This document shows positions 21,178 to 31,725 of a DNA stretch of 64,000 nucleotides, piece after piece (the first letter of the stretch is position 1; each line of letters opens with the position of its first letter). A program made the translations under genes and the position numbers. The notes beneath the pieces are model-generated. The model did no database searches, was not told the origin of the DNA, and saw only the letters and a program-made list of their open reading frames with translations. The DNA lies in the NCBI GenBank assembly GCA_037176725.1, contig JAZBRS010000029.1, forward strand, positions 123,475,001 to 123,539,000. Reading direction: 5' to 3'. The stretch comes from Posidonia oceanica (taxonomy: Eukaryota > Streptophyta > Magnoliopsida > Alismatales > Posidoniaceae).

Positions 21178-24100
21178 CTAATCCTTCTTCGGAGCAACAG
21201 GGGATGAGGTAGAGGGCTGAGCTGGGCTATCTACTGTGAAAGTCCTAGTAGGCTGTCCCACTAGAGGTGAAGGAGTTGGCTCTGGGTAACCAGGTCTGGA
21301 TGTCAAAGCTGCTGGCTGGTACACCCTCCCAAACCGCATGATTTCTGCACACACTTCTGTGGCATAATCATATGGAATACAGTGGGTGTCCCTAGTCAAG
21401 TTGATGACCAATGGGGTGTGAGCTGCTAGCACCAACGAGGCTACAGGCAGGCTGGCAGGAGAGGAAACTGACTGGGATGGGGACTGAGCTAAGGTAGAAG
21501 GCCCTGGCTGAGGTCGAGCCGATAGATAGATAAGAGACTGAGCTTGGGATGGTGTGGCGGATGGCGCAATGGTGCGCTCTGACTTTGCAGTCAACTGTCT
21601 CAAATGAATTGTTGACTCAGAACTAGCGAGAGCCGACCGATACAAGTGCGCAGGAAAAGTCTCAGAGATGTGGTGAATCAAAGAAGAGGGGTCCACTACT
21701 AGTGTGGCAAGCTCAGAAGGGAAGATACAATGAACTCCTGAGGGCTCGGTGCCTCCCGAGCTTGAGTGTGGAGGCAAGGGCTGGTTAACTATGTTGGGGT
21801 GCTGAGGTGTAGGGCCAGGTGCAGGTGGTGGCACAGGAGTGGAGGCTGCCTCCTAAGTGTCGATAATGATGACCCTACGGTCAATCAAATCCTGAATCAC
21901 GTTCCGCAATGTAAAACAGTTGTCAGTCGAGTGCCCCGCAGTTCGATGGAAGCTGCAATAGAGGCTCATGTTATACCAACGCCGAGGAGGACTCGGCGAT
22001 GGGCGAACCTCCGGAAGCCTCAGGAGTGACATGACCTTGGGAAAGATGGCACTCAAAGTTTCAACCAATGGAGTATAGTTGTGCTGAGGGCGCTGAGGCC
22101 GTCCCTGCCAGACCAGTGAAACAGGATACACTGGTTGGGCAGTGGGAGTGTTCTATGGTGTGTGTGTCCTAGGTGTTGGAGCATATATTACCTAACTCGG
22201 ATGAGGCTGAGCCACCATGTTGATTGGCGTGGCATGGGACTGAACATATGCAACAAAGGGCTTCGGAGGATCTCTCCTCCTAGGGTTGTTGTTGCCACTG
22301 TTGTTGCTACTGCTACTACCACTGCTGCTGCCACTGCTGAATTTGGCGAATGCAGATAGTGTGGGAAAGCTGCTGCTACGGAGTGAGCCTTCCACGCGGG
22401 CGCCCGCCCGAATCAAAGATGAGAAGGTGGTGATAGGCTAGATGCTTAACAAGCCCCCTATGTTTGGCTGCGCACCCCGAATGATAATCTCGATAGACTC
22501 TTCATCAGAGGGCCTATCTCGAACTTGTGAGGCGAGGGTGCGCCATCGGCCGACGTACTCCTCGAATGGCTCATGGGGTCTTTGCCTAGTGGAGACAAGA
22601 TCCTCGTGCTTTGGGATCAAGTCGAGGTTGAAGGAGTACTGCTCCAGGAACGCCCGGCTGAGGTTGTTCCAAGTCCAGATCGTGGCCATGTCAAGGGAAG
22701 TGAACCACTTGAGTGTGGGGCCAGTCAGACTCTTCCGGAATAGCCGGATCAGGAGCCTGTCATCAGCCTGAAGCTGAGCAAGGTCTCTGCAGTACGCCTG
22801 GAGATGTGAGATTGGGCAACCCTTATCATTATACTTCTTGAATTTCGGGACATGGAAATTTGCAGGGAGTACTGCCTCTGGGAAATAATAGAGGTCCCGA
22901 AATTGGTAAGGTCAGCGGTCTCCGCCCTACGATGATCGTTGCGCTCTCTCTAGATTCCCCACTCTAGCAAGGAGTGTATCTAAGGGCACTACTATTGATG
23001 ATTGTGCAGGTAGGGCAGGAGCCACGTACGCTGAATAGGCTACCCTTAAGGGATCCTCTGGATCTACCATCGCACCACCTGGTACCATGGCGCAAGGGTC
23101 AGCGTACCCGTGTGATGGTGCTGAAGGAAGTGGTATGCCTGATGGAGGCAGGACCTGTGGAGGCACAAAAACGGGATATGCAGAAGACTATGCTGTGTAG
23201 GGTGCAGAATGAGGGAGCAACAACTGCTGCACTGGTATGGTGCCAGGCAACGGGTTCTGTGCGTACTGTGCTCCTACCAGCCCAAGGGGGTGGCCACCAG
23301 ATACCAGAGGTGGATACAGTGCGCTAAGTAGTGTCTGTGCTGAAGGCACGGATATCGCCCCCATCGCCGGTGTAGTGAGAAGCTGGGGTGATGGCAGAGG
23401 CGGAGGTGCTGTAGGGTGTGCCTAGAACAGCGAAACTGACTACTGGGGGAACTCAAGAGTAGTTGGAACTACAAGTGGGCAAATAGACAGAGCCATACCC
23501 TGCAGTGTTTGGGCAAGCTCCATCATATTTTGATACTGCTCGTCACGGGTCCTGTTAGTGGGAAGACTGAAGTGTAGGATCGGTGAGGGACCAGAGGTCA
23601 AAAGTGGCTGGGACACAAACTGTCCAAAGGGGAAGGATCCTACAACAGAAGGACTCAGCAGAGTGGGTGCCAAAAGTATCAAAGCCCTGAGTAAGGGGAG
23701 CAGTGAACTGGAAACCCAAAGCACGAGTGGCGGTCACCGAAACAAACTCGGTGACAGACCCCAGACTAGCAAAAGTCTACTGATGCCCCGAAATGAGCGG
23801 AGTGAAGCTCCCAGGTACCTGAGACTGGACTACCTGATAGGAAGGAACAGCAGAAGTGACAGCAAAGGAGTAAGGAGTTAGCCGCGGGACCTCCTCCAAA
23901 GCAACAGAAAGCGAAGACTTGCTAACATGATGAGCCATGGCTGACCGTGAACGAATTTCGAGACATGGAAATTTCTAGGGAGTACTGCCTCTGGGAAATA
24001 ACAGAGGCCCCGAAACTGGTAAAGCTGGCGATCTCCGCCCTACGATGATCGTTGCGCTCTCTCTAGATTCCCCACTCTAGCAAAGAGTGTAGGTAAGGCA

Positions 24101-25056
24101 GGAGCCACGTACACTGAATAGGCTACCTCTAAGGAATCCTTTGGATCTACCAGGTGCCATGGCGCGAGGGTCAGCATACCCGTGTGATGGTGCTGAAGGA
24201 AGTGGTATGCCTGATGGAGGTAGGACTTGTGGAGGCACAAAAAAGGGATATGCAGAAGACTGTGTTGTGTAGGGTGCAAAATGAGGGAGCAACAACTGCT
24301 GCACTGGTATGGTGCCAGGCAACGGGTTCTACATGTACTATGCTCCTGCCAGCCCAAGGGGGTGGCCACCAGATACCAGAGGTGGATACTGTGCGCTAAG
24401 TGGTGTCTGTGTTGAAGGCACGGATGTTGCCCCCATCATCAATGTAATGAGAAGCTGGGGCGATGGCTGAGGCGGAGGTGCTGTAGGGTGTGCCTAAAAC
24501 AGCGAAAATGGCTGTTGGGGCACCTCAGGAGTAGCTGGAACTACAGGTGGGTGAATAGACAAAGCCATACCCTACCATGTCTGGGCAAGCTCCATAATAT
24601 GTTGATACTACTCGTCATGGGTCCCGTAAGTGGGAAGACTGAAGTGCAGGACTAGTGAGGGACCAGATGCCAAAAGTAGCTGGGACACAAACTATCCTAT
24701 AGGTAAGGATCCTACAACAGAAGAGGACTTAGCAGAGTAGGTGCCAAAAGTATCGAAGCCCTGAGTAAGGGGAGCAGTGAGCTGGAAATCCGAAGCACAA
24801 GTGGTAGTCACCGAAACAGACTCGATGACAGACCCCGGACTAGCAAAAATCTGCCGACGCCCCGAGATGAGTGGAGTGAAGCTCCCATGCGCCTGAGACT
24901 GGAATGCCTGATAAGACGGAACAGTAGAAGTGACAACAAAGGAGTAAGGAGCTGACTTCGGGACATCCTCCAAAGCAATCGAAAGTGAAGGCTCGCTAAC
25001 ACGCTGGGCCATGGCTGACCGTGAGCGACTGAGGATAGGGCTACAGCGAAAGCCAA
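21178..25056 (-). pseudogene. gag: gag of B, with a 1.1-kb internal tandem duplication
   Basis: Retrotrans_gag-type domain at about 22430-22850 (MATIWTWNNLSRAFLEQYSF; RPSDEESIEIIIRGAQPN). The zinc knuckle CSFHRTAGHSTDNC is near 21935-21975, followed by a Ser/Pro-rich tail (21178-21834). Everything upstream of the capsid domain is doubled: 22841-23953 and 23954-about 25030 are copies of one stretch that is single in C (about 38650-39770). The two copies are in different frames, so the duplication breaks gag. Additional stops are present. Confidence 0.85.
22841..25030. repeat. Direct tandem duplication inside gag of B
   Basis: Unit 1 (22841-23953) and unit 2 (23954-about 25030) both begin aatttcg.gacatggaaatt and end ggctgaccgtgagcg. 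The junction at 23953/23954 lies at short homology. Many point differences between the units show that the duplication is not recent. Confidence 0.85.
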
Positions 25057-25696
25057 GAGGATGAGACTTACAAGGAGCTATCGTTGGAAACGACGAATAA
25101 CTCGGGAAAAGATGGTCGAGAAAATGTCGCTACAGGGGTATCAGAGAAGGAACGACTCGAACTCCGACTAAGGAACTCACTCTCTAACCTGTTTTAACGA
25201 CACGCAAAAATGAATGTCAGATCTCGAAAAGGCAAATGCAGATGTTATTAGGGTGGCGTGATGCATACGAATGCTTTCTAATATGCTCTCTCTCACCAAT
25301 CTAAGTGTGTCCTAGTAGATATTCCACTCTGGGTTCTCACAAGGGAATATAGGTCTCTGACTCAAGGGTAAAAAGCAGGTGCCCGTTCTAAATCCTGGCT
25401 GAGGCTCAGGTAGAGAACGAGTGGTGCGTTGGGAGCTTTGACTCCTACTGTAGCAGTGAGTTCATACTAACACTGACATGACCCCAGACAAGGGGAGACA
25501 GATCGGCAACTCATCCCATGCTAATAGCCATGGAACAAAAGACCGGGACTGCCCTTCGTAGATTGATGGGTGGACTCAGAGGAGAAAATATGCATGCCCC
25601 TAGTATGATCATGTATGCGAGTATGCTCGATGTTTTTCACTTGATTTTTATTAACCAAGGGGATAAATGTGAATGTTTGGCACTAGTTATGCCTAG
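25057..25696 (-). other. Leader of element B, gag-proximal part
   Basis: Non-coding. Homologous to 39831-40430 in C (atgctctctctcaccaatct; gaccgggactgcc). It ends cctagggtac, where element C is inserted, and resumes at 43332. Confidence 0.75.
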
Positions 25697-25701
25697 GGTA
25701 C
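25697..25701. repeat. Target-site duplication of element C, left
   Basis: ggtac, repeated at 43327-43331 directly outside the other LTR of C. Uninterrupted relatives read cctagggtacattcttattt at this place (C's own leader, about 40425). Confidence 0.93.
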
Positions 25702-28213
25702 TGTAAGCATGTGACCGAACCGGCTCGATTGAACCGAATCGTGGGTCATGGCTAAAAGAGATGTCAAAAACGGCGAAGGCAGAAGAAAAGAAACAAAAAA
25801 ACTTGGAGTCGCCACCTAGTCTATTTGGAAAACCGGAAGACAAGGAAAATTGAAGAAAAACATGTAAATTAAATAAAAAATGTAAAAAATATGACACAAG
25901 GTCATTGCGGTCCAGAGATCGGGCAAGGACTCCTATTACCCATGGGGAAGGTGTTAGGCACCCCCATGCACCCGAAAGAATCGGTCTTTCTAGGCTTTTC
26001 TGCTCATTGCGGCTAAATGTTGGTAATGCTGCCATTTACTGTATGCCCGAGGGTGATATGCTATGCCAAATGAAATATGCTAGATGCCTTTTGAAAATAT
26101 GCTAAATATCTTTGAAATATGCCAAAATAAAAGTTAAATGCCTCCAAAGCACTGTAAACATGCAAACCATGCTGGATGACTAAAATCAAAGTAAATAGAC
26201 ACAAATCCAAAGTTGTAGAGCTGCAGAATCCAGATCAATCTACTGAAGGTGTTGGACGCTGGGAATTCCAGCGTCCATTGTAAGACACAATAAACTGCTG
26301 CGTCGAACACAAAAAATACAGATGCTCAAACAGGAGCAAAATAAACAATCTAAATTCTTGTCAAATAGACCCATGAAACAAATATGATAAGTAATAAGAT
26401 CTAATACTCCCTGACATCAAATATTAAACCTCAAATATTGACAAAAGAATTCATTTAAAGAACTGAAGGAAAAATGTGAATCTGACTGAGTTGTGGGACG
26501 CGACCATATCTTGCGTCCTATGTAGGACGCAACAAACGATAGCATCCTACACACAGACAGAGATCCAAATTGAGAAAAACGATTTAAGATTTAAGAGTAT
26601 TTTACAGAGAAGGAACATGATAAGGATAAATTAAATCTATGCAGACAAGCATGAATAGAATACATAAAATAATCAAGATATGTGCGAAAATAGAAAACAT
26701 GTAAAAACTGTTCAGAGAAGTAGGACGCAAGCCCTTACTGCGTCCTATGTAAGACGCAACAAGCAATAGCGTCCTACACATAAACAGAGATTTAAATTGA
26801 AAAAAAGTTATTTCTAAGGTAGAATTCAAAACATAAATGCATATTTCATGTTAAATGCTTTACAGGAAAGAAGCATGATAAGAAATAGTTATGAAATCTT
26901 TGCAGAGGACATGAATCAAACATAAAGAATGATCAAAATAATTCCTAGGATAAATAAGATAAAAATAAATAAAATAAAAAAAAACTGTAAAACATTCAGT
27001 GGTGTTGGACGCTACTACTGGCTGCGTCCTATGTACGATGCACCAGATTTAGCTTCCTACGCACTGACAGTGATTCTCAAGGAATCATGCATGCAAATCA
27101 ATTCAAATCAATGTATAAATCATCCACGAAGCAAGAACAGACATTCACAATCATAACCATGTAATCACCATGAAAAATGGATGAATAAAACATCCCCCCC
27201 ACCTCCACTTGCCTCTCGCCGGAATCCATTGGGTTCTCCGGCCGTCGAAGGGCCGAGAAGCCATGGTGCTCGGCTAAGACTTATGGTGGAGGCTCGGGAA
27301 GGTCAAGAGGATATCAAGGATGCAAGCAACGGGGTGAATGGGTTTCGGCCAAGCTCAATGGCCGGTGGCCTAACGTGGCCGAAACCCATCACCGGAAAAT
27401 GATGTTCTCAATAAGCAATGACATAAACTGAACAAAAATGATCTAACATGCATTGAAGTAGGTGTATGAACAAGGTTCTAAGCTACGGAGTGGAGCACAC
27501 CTACCTGATTTGATGTTTGGTGTTGCTTCCTCGATGTCGGCGGTTTTTTCCTCAAGTTTGGACGGCAATGGTGGCGGCTGGATGGCTGGGTTGAGCTCAG
27601 GTGTGGTTTGGGCAAGCTTGGGGTGATTTGGGCAAGCTCAGGGTGGCCAGAGGTGAGGGAAAACCAGGTGGAATCGGTCTGGTTCGCTCTGAAAACTCCT
27701 CATAGTAATGGGTGCCGGCCCTTTGGAAAGAGGAGCCAAAACTGATTTTATGTGGTTTGCATGGCTTATAACGTGGGAATTCGAAACGAGGGGTCTCGGG
27801 CATGGCTGGAATAATGTTCTGGATGGAGGGCATAAGGGTATTTGCACTCTGGGAGGCGATTGGAATCCAAAAGCATTCTCTATCTGTCCTGGTGTGTTGG
27901 ACGCATATCTAAGTTGCGTCCAACGTAGCATGCAGGAAAAGGTAGTGTCCAACACCCCAGAGTGCAATTTTGGATATTTTTGGGTATTTTTGGTTTGGAT
28001 TTTGGTTTGAAATTGGGTTTAGGCTTGGTTTAGGACAAGGCTTTGGTTTGGGATGGGTTTAGGTTTAGGGTTTGGTTTTGGGATTGGTTTAGGTTTAAGG
28101 TTTGGTTTTGGGATTGGTTGTGGGATCGGTGAATAGGTAGGGGCCGCCATGACCGAGCATATTCCTGGGAGAAAAAACCACCGATGAAGGACTACCAAAT
28201 CGGGGTGTCTACA
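25702..28213 (-). repeat. 3' LTR of element C
   Basis: 2512 bp, starting TGTAAGC and ending GGTGTCTACA on the plus strand. It contains tggagtcgcca (25804-25814), which repeats the tRNA-Arg complementarity inside the LTR; the conserved box ggtgttaggcaccccca (near 25950); five twin-hairpin units (26248-27954); a GC-rich block (27190-27400); and a G-rich minisatellite (28000-28130). Confidence 0.93.
26248..27954. repeat. Five twin-hairpin units in the 3' LTR of C
   Basis: Units of about 60 bp at 26248-26310, 26493-26553, 26720-26776, 27002-27064 and 27893-27954. Each has the pattern arm - spacer - reverse-complement arm - arm - spacer - reverse-complement arm; unit 3 starts gtaggacgc and ends gcgtcctac. 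The first and last arms also pair with each other (gtgttggacgc with gtgtccaacac in unit 5). The first four are about 240 bp apart with AT-rich spacers. Confidence 0.85.
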
Positions 28214-28215
28214 GA

Positions 28216-28226
28216 TGCCCCTCCCT
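28216..28226 (-). other. Polypurine tract of element C
   Basis: On the minus strand AGGGAGGGGCA precedes the 3' LTR start TGTAGACACC, as in B. Confidence 0.75.
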
Positions 28227-28589
28227 GAGTGAGGTCAAGGGAACCAAGGCCGCTGCTCAGGATTGACAAGACAGCACGACCATAGTCGGTGGGGAAGTAG
28301 TGTTGCTGTTGGCATAAGTCACTTATCCAGCGGATGCATCGGAAAATCATGACTTGCCGCCACAATGCAAATGCTAATATAAATGCTAGGATGCAATGCT
28401 GATGCTAATCCTACAATGCTAAAGGCATGCTGGTGCTCATAAGCGCTAAAGTCTGCTGGGGGTGCGCGAGCAATGCCTGTGTATGTAACACTAATGTGGA
28501 TAATGTGATGTTGTGGATCCTTGAGCTCTGTCGCTCTAAGCGATCAGAATGTGGATGCAACTACCTAGCATGTCATGCAAAATGATGAT

Positions 28590-29815
28590 ATGATAAGTTT
28601 CAGACTTATTGACCGGAATAGATATATTTCATACTCATCAACCGAAATGGATATGATGTGATAAGTTTCGGACTTATCAACCGGAACGAGTATGATGTAA
28701 TAAGTTTCAGACTTATCGACCGGAATGGAAATGATGTGATAAGTTTCAGACTTATCGACCGGAATAGAAATGATGTGATAAGTTTCGGACTTATCAGCCA
28801 GAACAGAGGAACAGATAAGTTTCGGACTTATTAGCTAGAAAAGGAGAATGGATAAGTTTCGGACTCATCAGCCGGAATAGATAAGTTTCGGACTCATCAA
28901 CCGAAATAGATAAGTTTCGGACTCATCAACTGAAATAGATTAGTTTCGGACTTATCACCTGAGGAAAGGAGAATGGATAAGTTTCGGACTTATCAGCCGG
29001 AATAGATAAGTTTCAGACTCATCAACCGAGGAAAAGAGAATGGATAAGTTTCGGACTTATTAGCCGGAAAAGAGAATGGATAAGTTTCGGACTCATCAGC
29101 CGGAATAGATAAGTTTCGGACTCATCAACCGAGGAAAGGAGAATGGATAAGTTTTGGACTTATCAGCTGGAAAAGAGAATGGATAAGTTTCGGACTCATC
29201 AGCCGGAATAGATAAGTTTTGGACTCATCAACCGAGGAAAGGAGAATGGATAAGTTTCGGACTTATCAGTCGGAAAAGAGAATGGATAAGTTTCGAACTC
29301 ATCAGCCGGAATAGATAAGTTTCGGACTCATCAACCGAGGAAAGGAGAATGGATAAGTTTCGGACTTATCAGTCGGAAAAGAGAATGGATAAGTTTCAGA
29401 CTCATCAGCCAGAATAGATAAGTTTTGGACTCATCAACCGAGGAAAGGAGAATGGATAAGTTTCGGACTTATCAGCCAGAAAAGAGAATGGATAAGTTTC
29501 GGACTCATCAGTCGGAATAGATAAGTTTCGTACTCATCAACCGAGGAAAGGTGAATGGATAAGTTTCAGACTTATCAGCCGGAAAAGAGAATGAATAAGT
29601 TTCGAACTCATCAGCCAGAATAGATAAGTTTCGGACTCATCAACCGAGGAAAGGAGAATGGATAAGTTTCGGTCTTATCCGTCGGAAAAGAGAATGGATA
29701 AGTTTCGGACTCATCAGCCGGAATAGATAATAGACAAGTTTCGGACTTAGCAAACCGAAAAAGAGAATAGATAAGTTTCGGACTTATCAAACCGAAATAG
29801 AGAATAGATAATGAG
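28590..29815 (-). repeat. Palindromic tandem array of C with a 103-bp higher-order unit
   Basis: Same gataagtttcggacttatc core as in B. From about 29025 it forms an exact higher-order repeat: accgagg occurs at 29025, 29128, 29231, 29334, 29437, 29540 and 29643, always 103 bp apart. Each unit has three monomers (one with cttatc, two with ctcatc). The left part (28590-28990) is less regular. The stretch 28227-28589 before it is non-coding and matches 12590-12930 of B. Confidence 0.9.
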
Positions 29816-30344
29816 AATATCAAAAACCGTTGACAGTTTGGTGTATCAACCCAAAAACGAAGAGACGATACCAAGAGGGAGCAAAGATGCCCCTAGCATC
29901 GAGGGCGACGACAGGCTAGCAAGTCTGTCAAGCAAGAGGGGTGATGACAAGTCGGATGACTTGTAACCATAGATGCGAGATGCAACGGGAATGTGATACC
30001 ACGGGACAGCAGAAAAGATGCCCCTGGTATCGGGTAGAAAACACCAGGGGGTAGCTGAAGCACCCTTGGCATTAAGAAGCCAAGAATGGAGACAAAACTA
30101 ACATGCTTGCCAACCGAGTAGTTTGGGGTACCAGCCCAAAAAGGAAACTCCAGACACTTTGACGGACGTCATCCGGGCAGTTAGGGCTGCCAGCCCGAGT
30201 TAGACAGTCTGACAGGTGCCAATCGAGTAGTTTGGGCTACCAACCTGAGGAAGGATATGACCAAGGAGAGGTATCCTTGGTGGAAGTACTGTCCCAACTG
30301 GTCGAGAAAAGCTCGATACCTTGCAAAGTCGAAAGGGAGAGTAG
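29816..30344 (-). repeat. Module block of gataccagg and gggctgccagcccg motifs (C)
   Basis: Contains tgcccctagcatc, atgcccctggtatcgg, and three copies of the motif around gggcagttagggctgccagc (near 30175) and agtagtttgggctacc. Homologous to B 14206-14650 and, inverted, to F. Confidence 0.7.
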
Positions 30345-30585
30345 AGAAGTAATTGATGTATGCATTCTTTATGCAAAAATTGGATGCATGATTGATTTAT
30401 TGTGTTGAATATGCATGACTTATGCAATTCTGTTGCAGAGGCATGATGTATGCCAACTTTATTATGTAGATGCATGATTTATGCAAATTTGTATGATGAT
30501 GCATGATTTATGCACATTTGTATGATGATGCATGTTTTATGCAAATTTCTGTTGCATGCATGACTTATGCAATTTTTGTATGACT
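30345..30585 (-). repeat. tgcatgatttatgca palindromic tandem repeat (C)
   Basis: Seven to eight units of about 30-35 bp with the arms tgcat/atgca, homologous to 14655-14925 in B. Confidence 0.85.
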
Positions 30586-31365
30586 TTTGTTTTGATTTGA
30601 TTTTGACTTTTTTTTTTCTTTGTTGCCCTCAGCATTTGGAATGCTAGGAATGCCTGCTATATAGGAAAGAATAGTCCTCAACTCACAAGACTCTACCTGG
30701 ATTCCTAGACTATAGGTGGCTCTCTGGAATGGACGGTGTCTCAGAAGGGGGTGTGTCAGGTGGTGTGGTGAGAAACAAAGCTCCATGCCAAACTCTCTAG
30801 AACCTACACCTACTTTTTTTATTTTTCATTTTCATTTTTTTCCTTTTTTCTTTTTGACTCCCTCATAGGTTTGTAGGTTTACTTTATCCCTGGCTTGGAG
30901 GTAAAAAATGCCTGGTCTGGTGTTGGGGAGCTGCTGCAAGACAGGGGTGGCTAGTCCCTGGAGGATCTGTGGGCTTTCCAGGCGTATGCTCCGACTCCTC
31001 TCCAAGATAGTCGTAGGGATAAGGCTATGCTGCTCACCTCTATCTATAGGGCTGACTTCTATCTTCAACTTCTGTCTTCTTTTTTTTTATGCCCTTTTAT
31101 GGATTGATTTTTTTTCGATTGCTTTCTTTTTCTTTTCTTTTCTCTTTTTTTTTTCTGTTTTTCTTTTTCACTCTCATTCTCAGCCTAACATTTTCTCTCC
31201 CTCTGGAGGTATGGTCCTATGAGGAGTTTGGACATTTCGCTCTGTTCTTTATTGGATGGTCGCTCCCTCACTTGCTAGGACATCTAGGTAGTGTCAACTG
31301 AGGAGGAACAGATTCTTTCCAAGCAGGCTAGCTATTCCGATTTTTGTCATCAGGCATGATTATTA
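30586..31365 (-). other. Conserved 3' non-coding segment of C
   Basis: No gene. Parallel to 14926-15639 in B, with long T-rich tracts on the plus strand. Confidence 0.65.
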
Positions 31366-31535
31366 TGAATGAGGATTTTTGTACATCATGAATGAGTATG
31401 ATTGATTTTTTTATTTTTTTTTTTGATTTTTTTTATTATCATGAATGAGGATGATTGATTTTTGATTTGATTTTTTTTTTTTTTTGATTATCATGAATGA
31501 AGATGATTGGTTTTTGATGATTTTTTTTTGCCTTT
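31366..31535 (-). repeat. atcatgaatga repeat (C)
   Basis: Four copies of attatcatgaatga.gatgattg separated by T-rich spacers. The stretch 31536-31725 after it is non-coding. Confidence 0.7.
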
Positions 31536-31725
31536 TTTTTTTTGACTAATGCTACTACAAATGCATGTTGATTTCATATACTACAGAAATGCTAAGAAGG
31601 AAAGGTATGCAATGCCAAGAATGTATGCAAATGCAATTTTCAAATGCAAGATTGTGAAGTATGAATGCATGGAACAAAAAAGAAAATGAGAAAAAACTCT
31701 ACAAGGCAAGGACACATGCCTCGGG

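Noticed and set aside
26602..26829. Identical 75-codon frames at 26602-26829 and 41739-41966 as a conserved gene
   Set aside because: They are the same position in the two LTRs of C; identity reflects the LTR pair, and the frame covers AT-rich spacer.
27181..27402. GC-rich frame starting MNKTSPPPP (also at 42316)
   Set aside because: Part of the LTR, antisense to the element, and not kept open in B's LTR; likely a promoter-region GC block.
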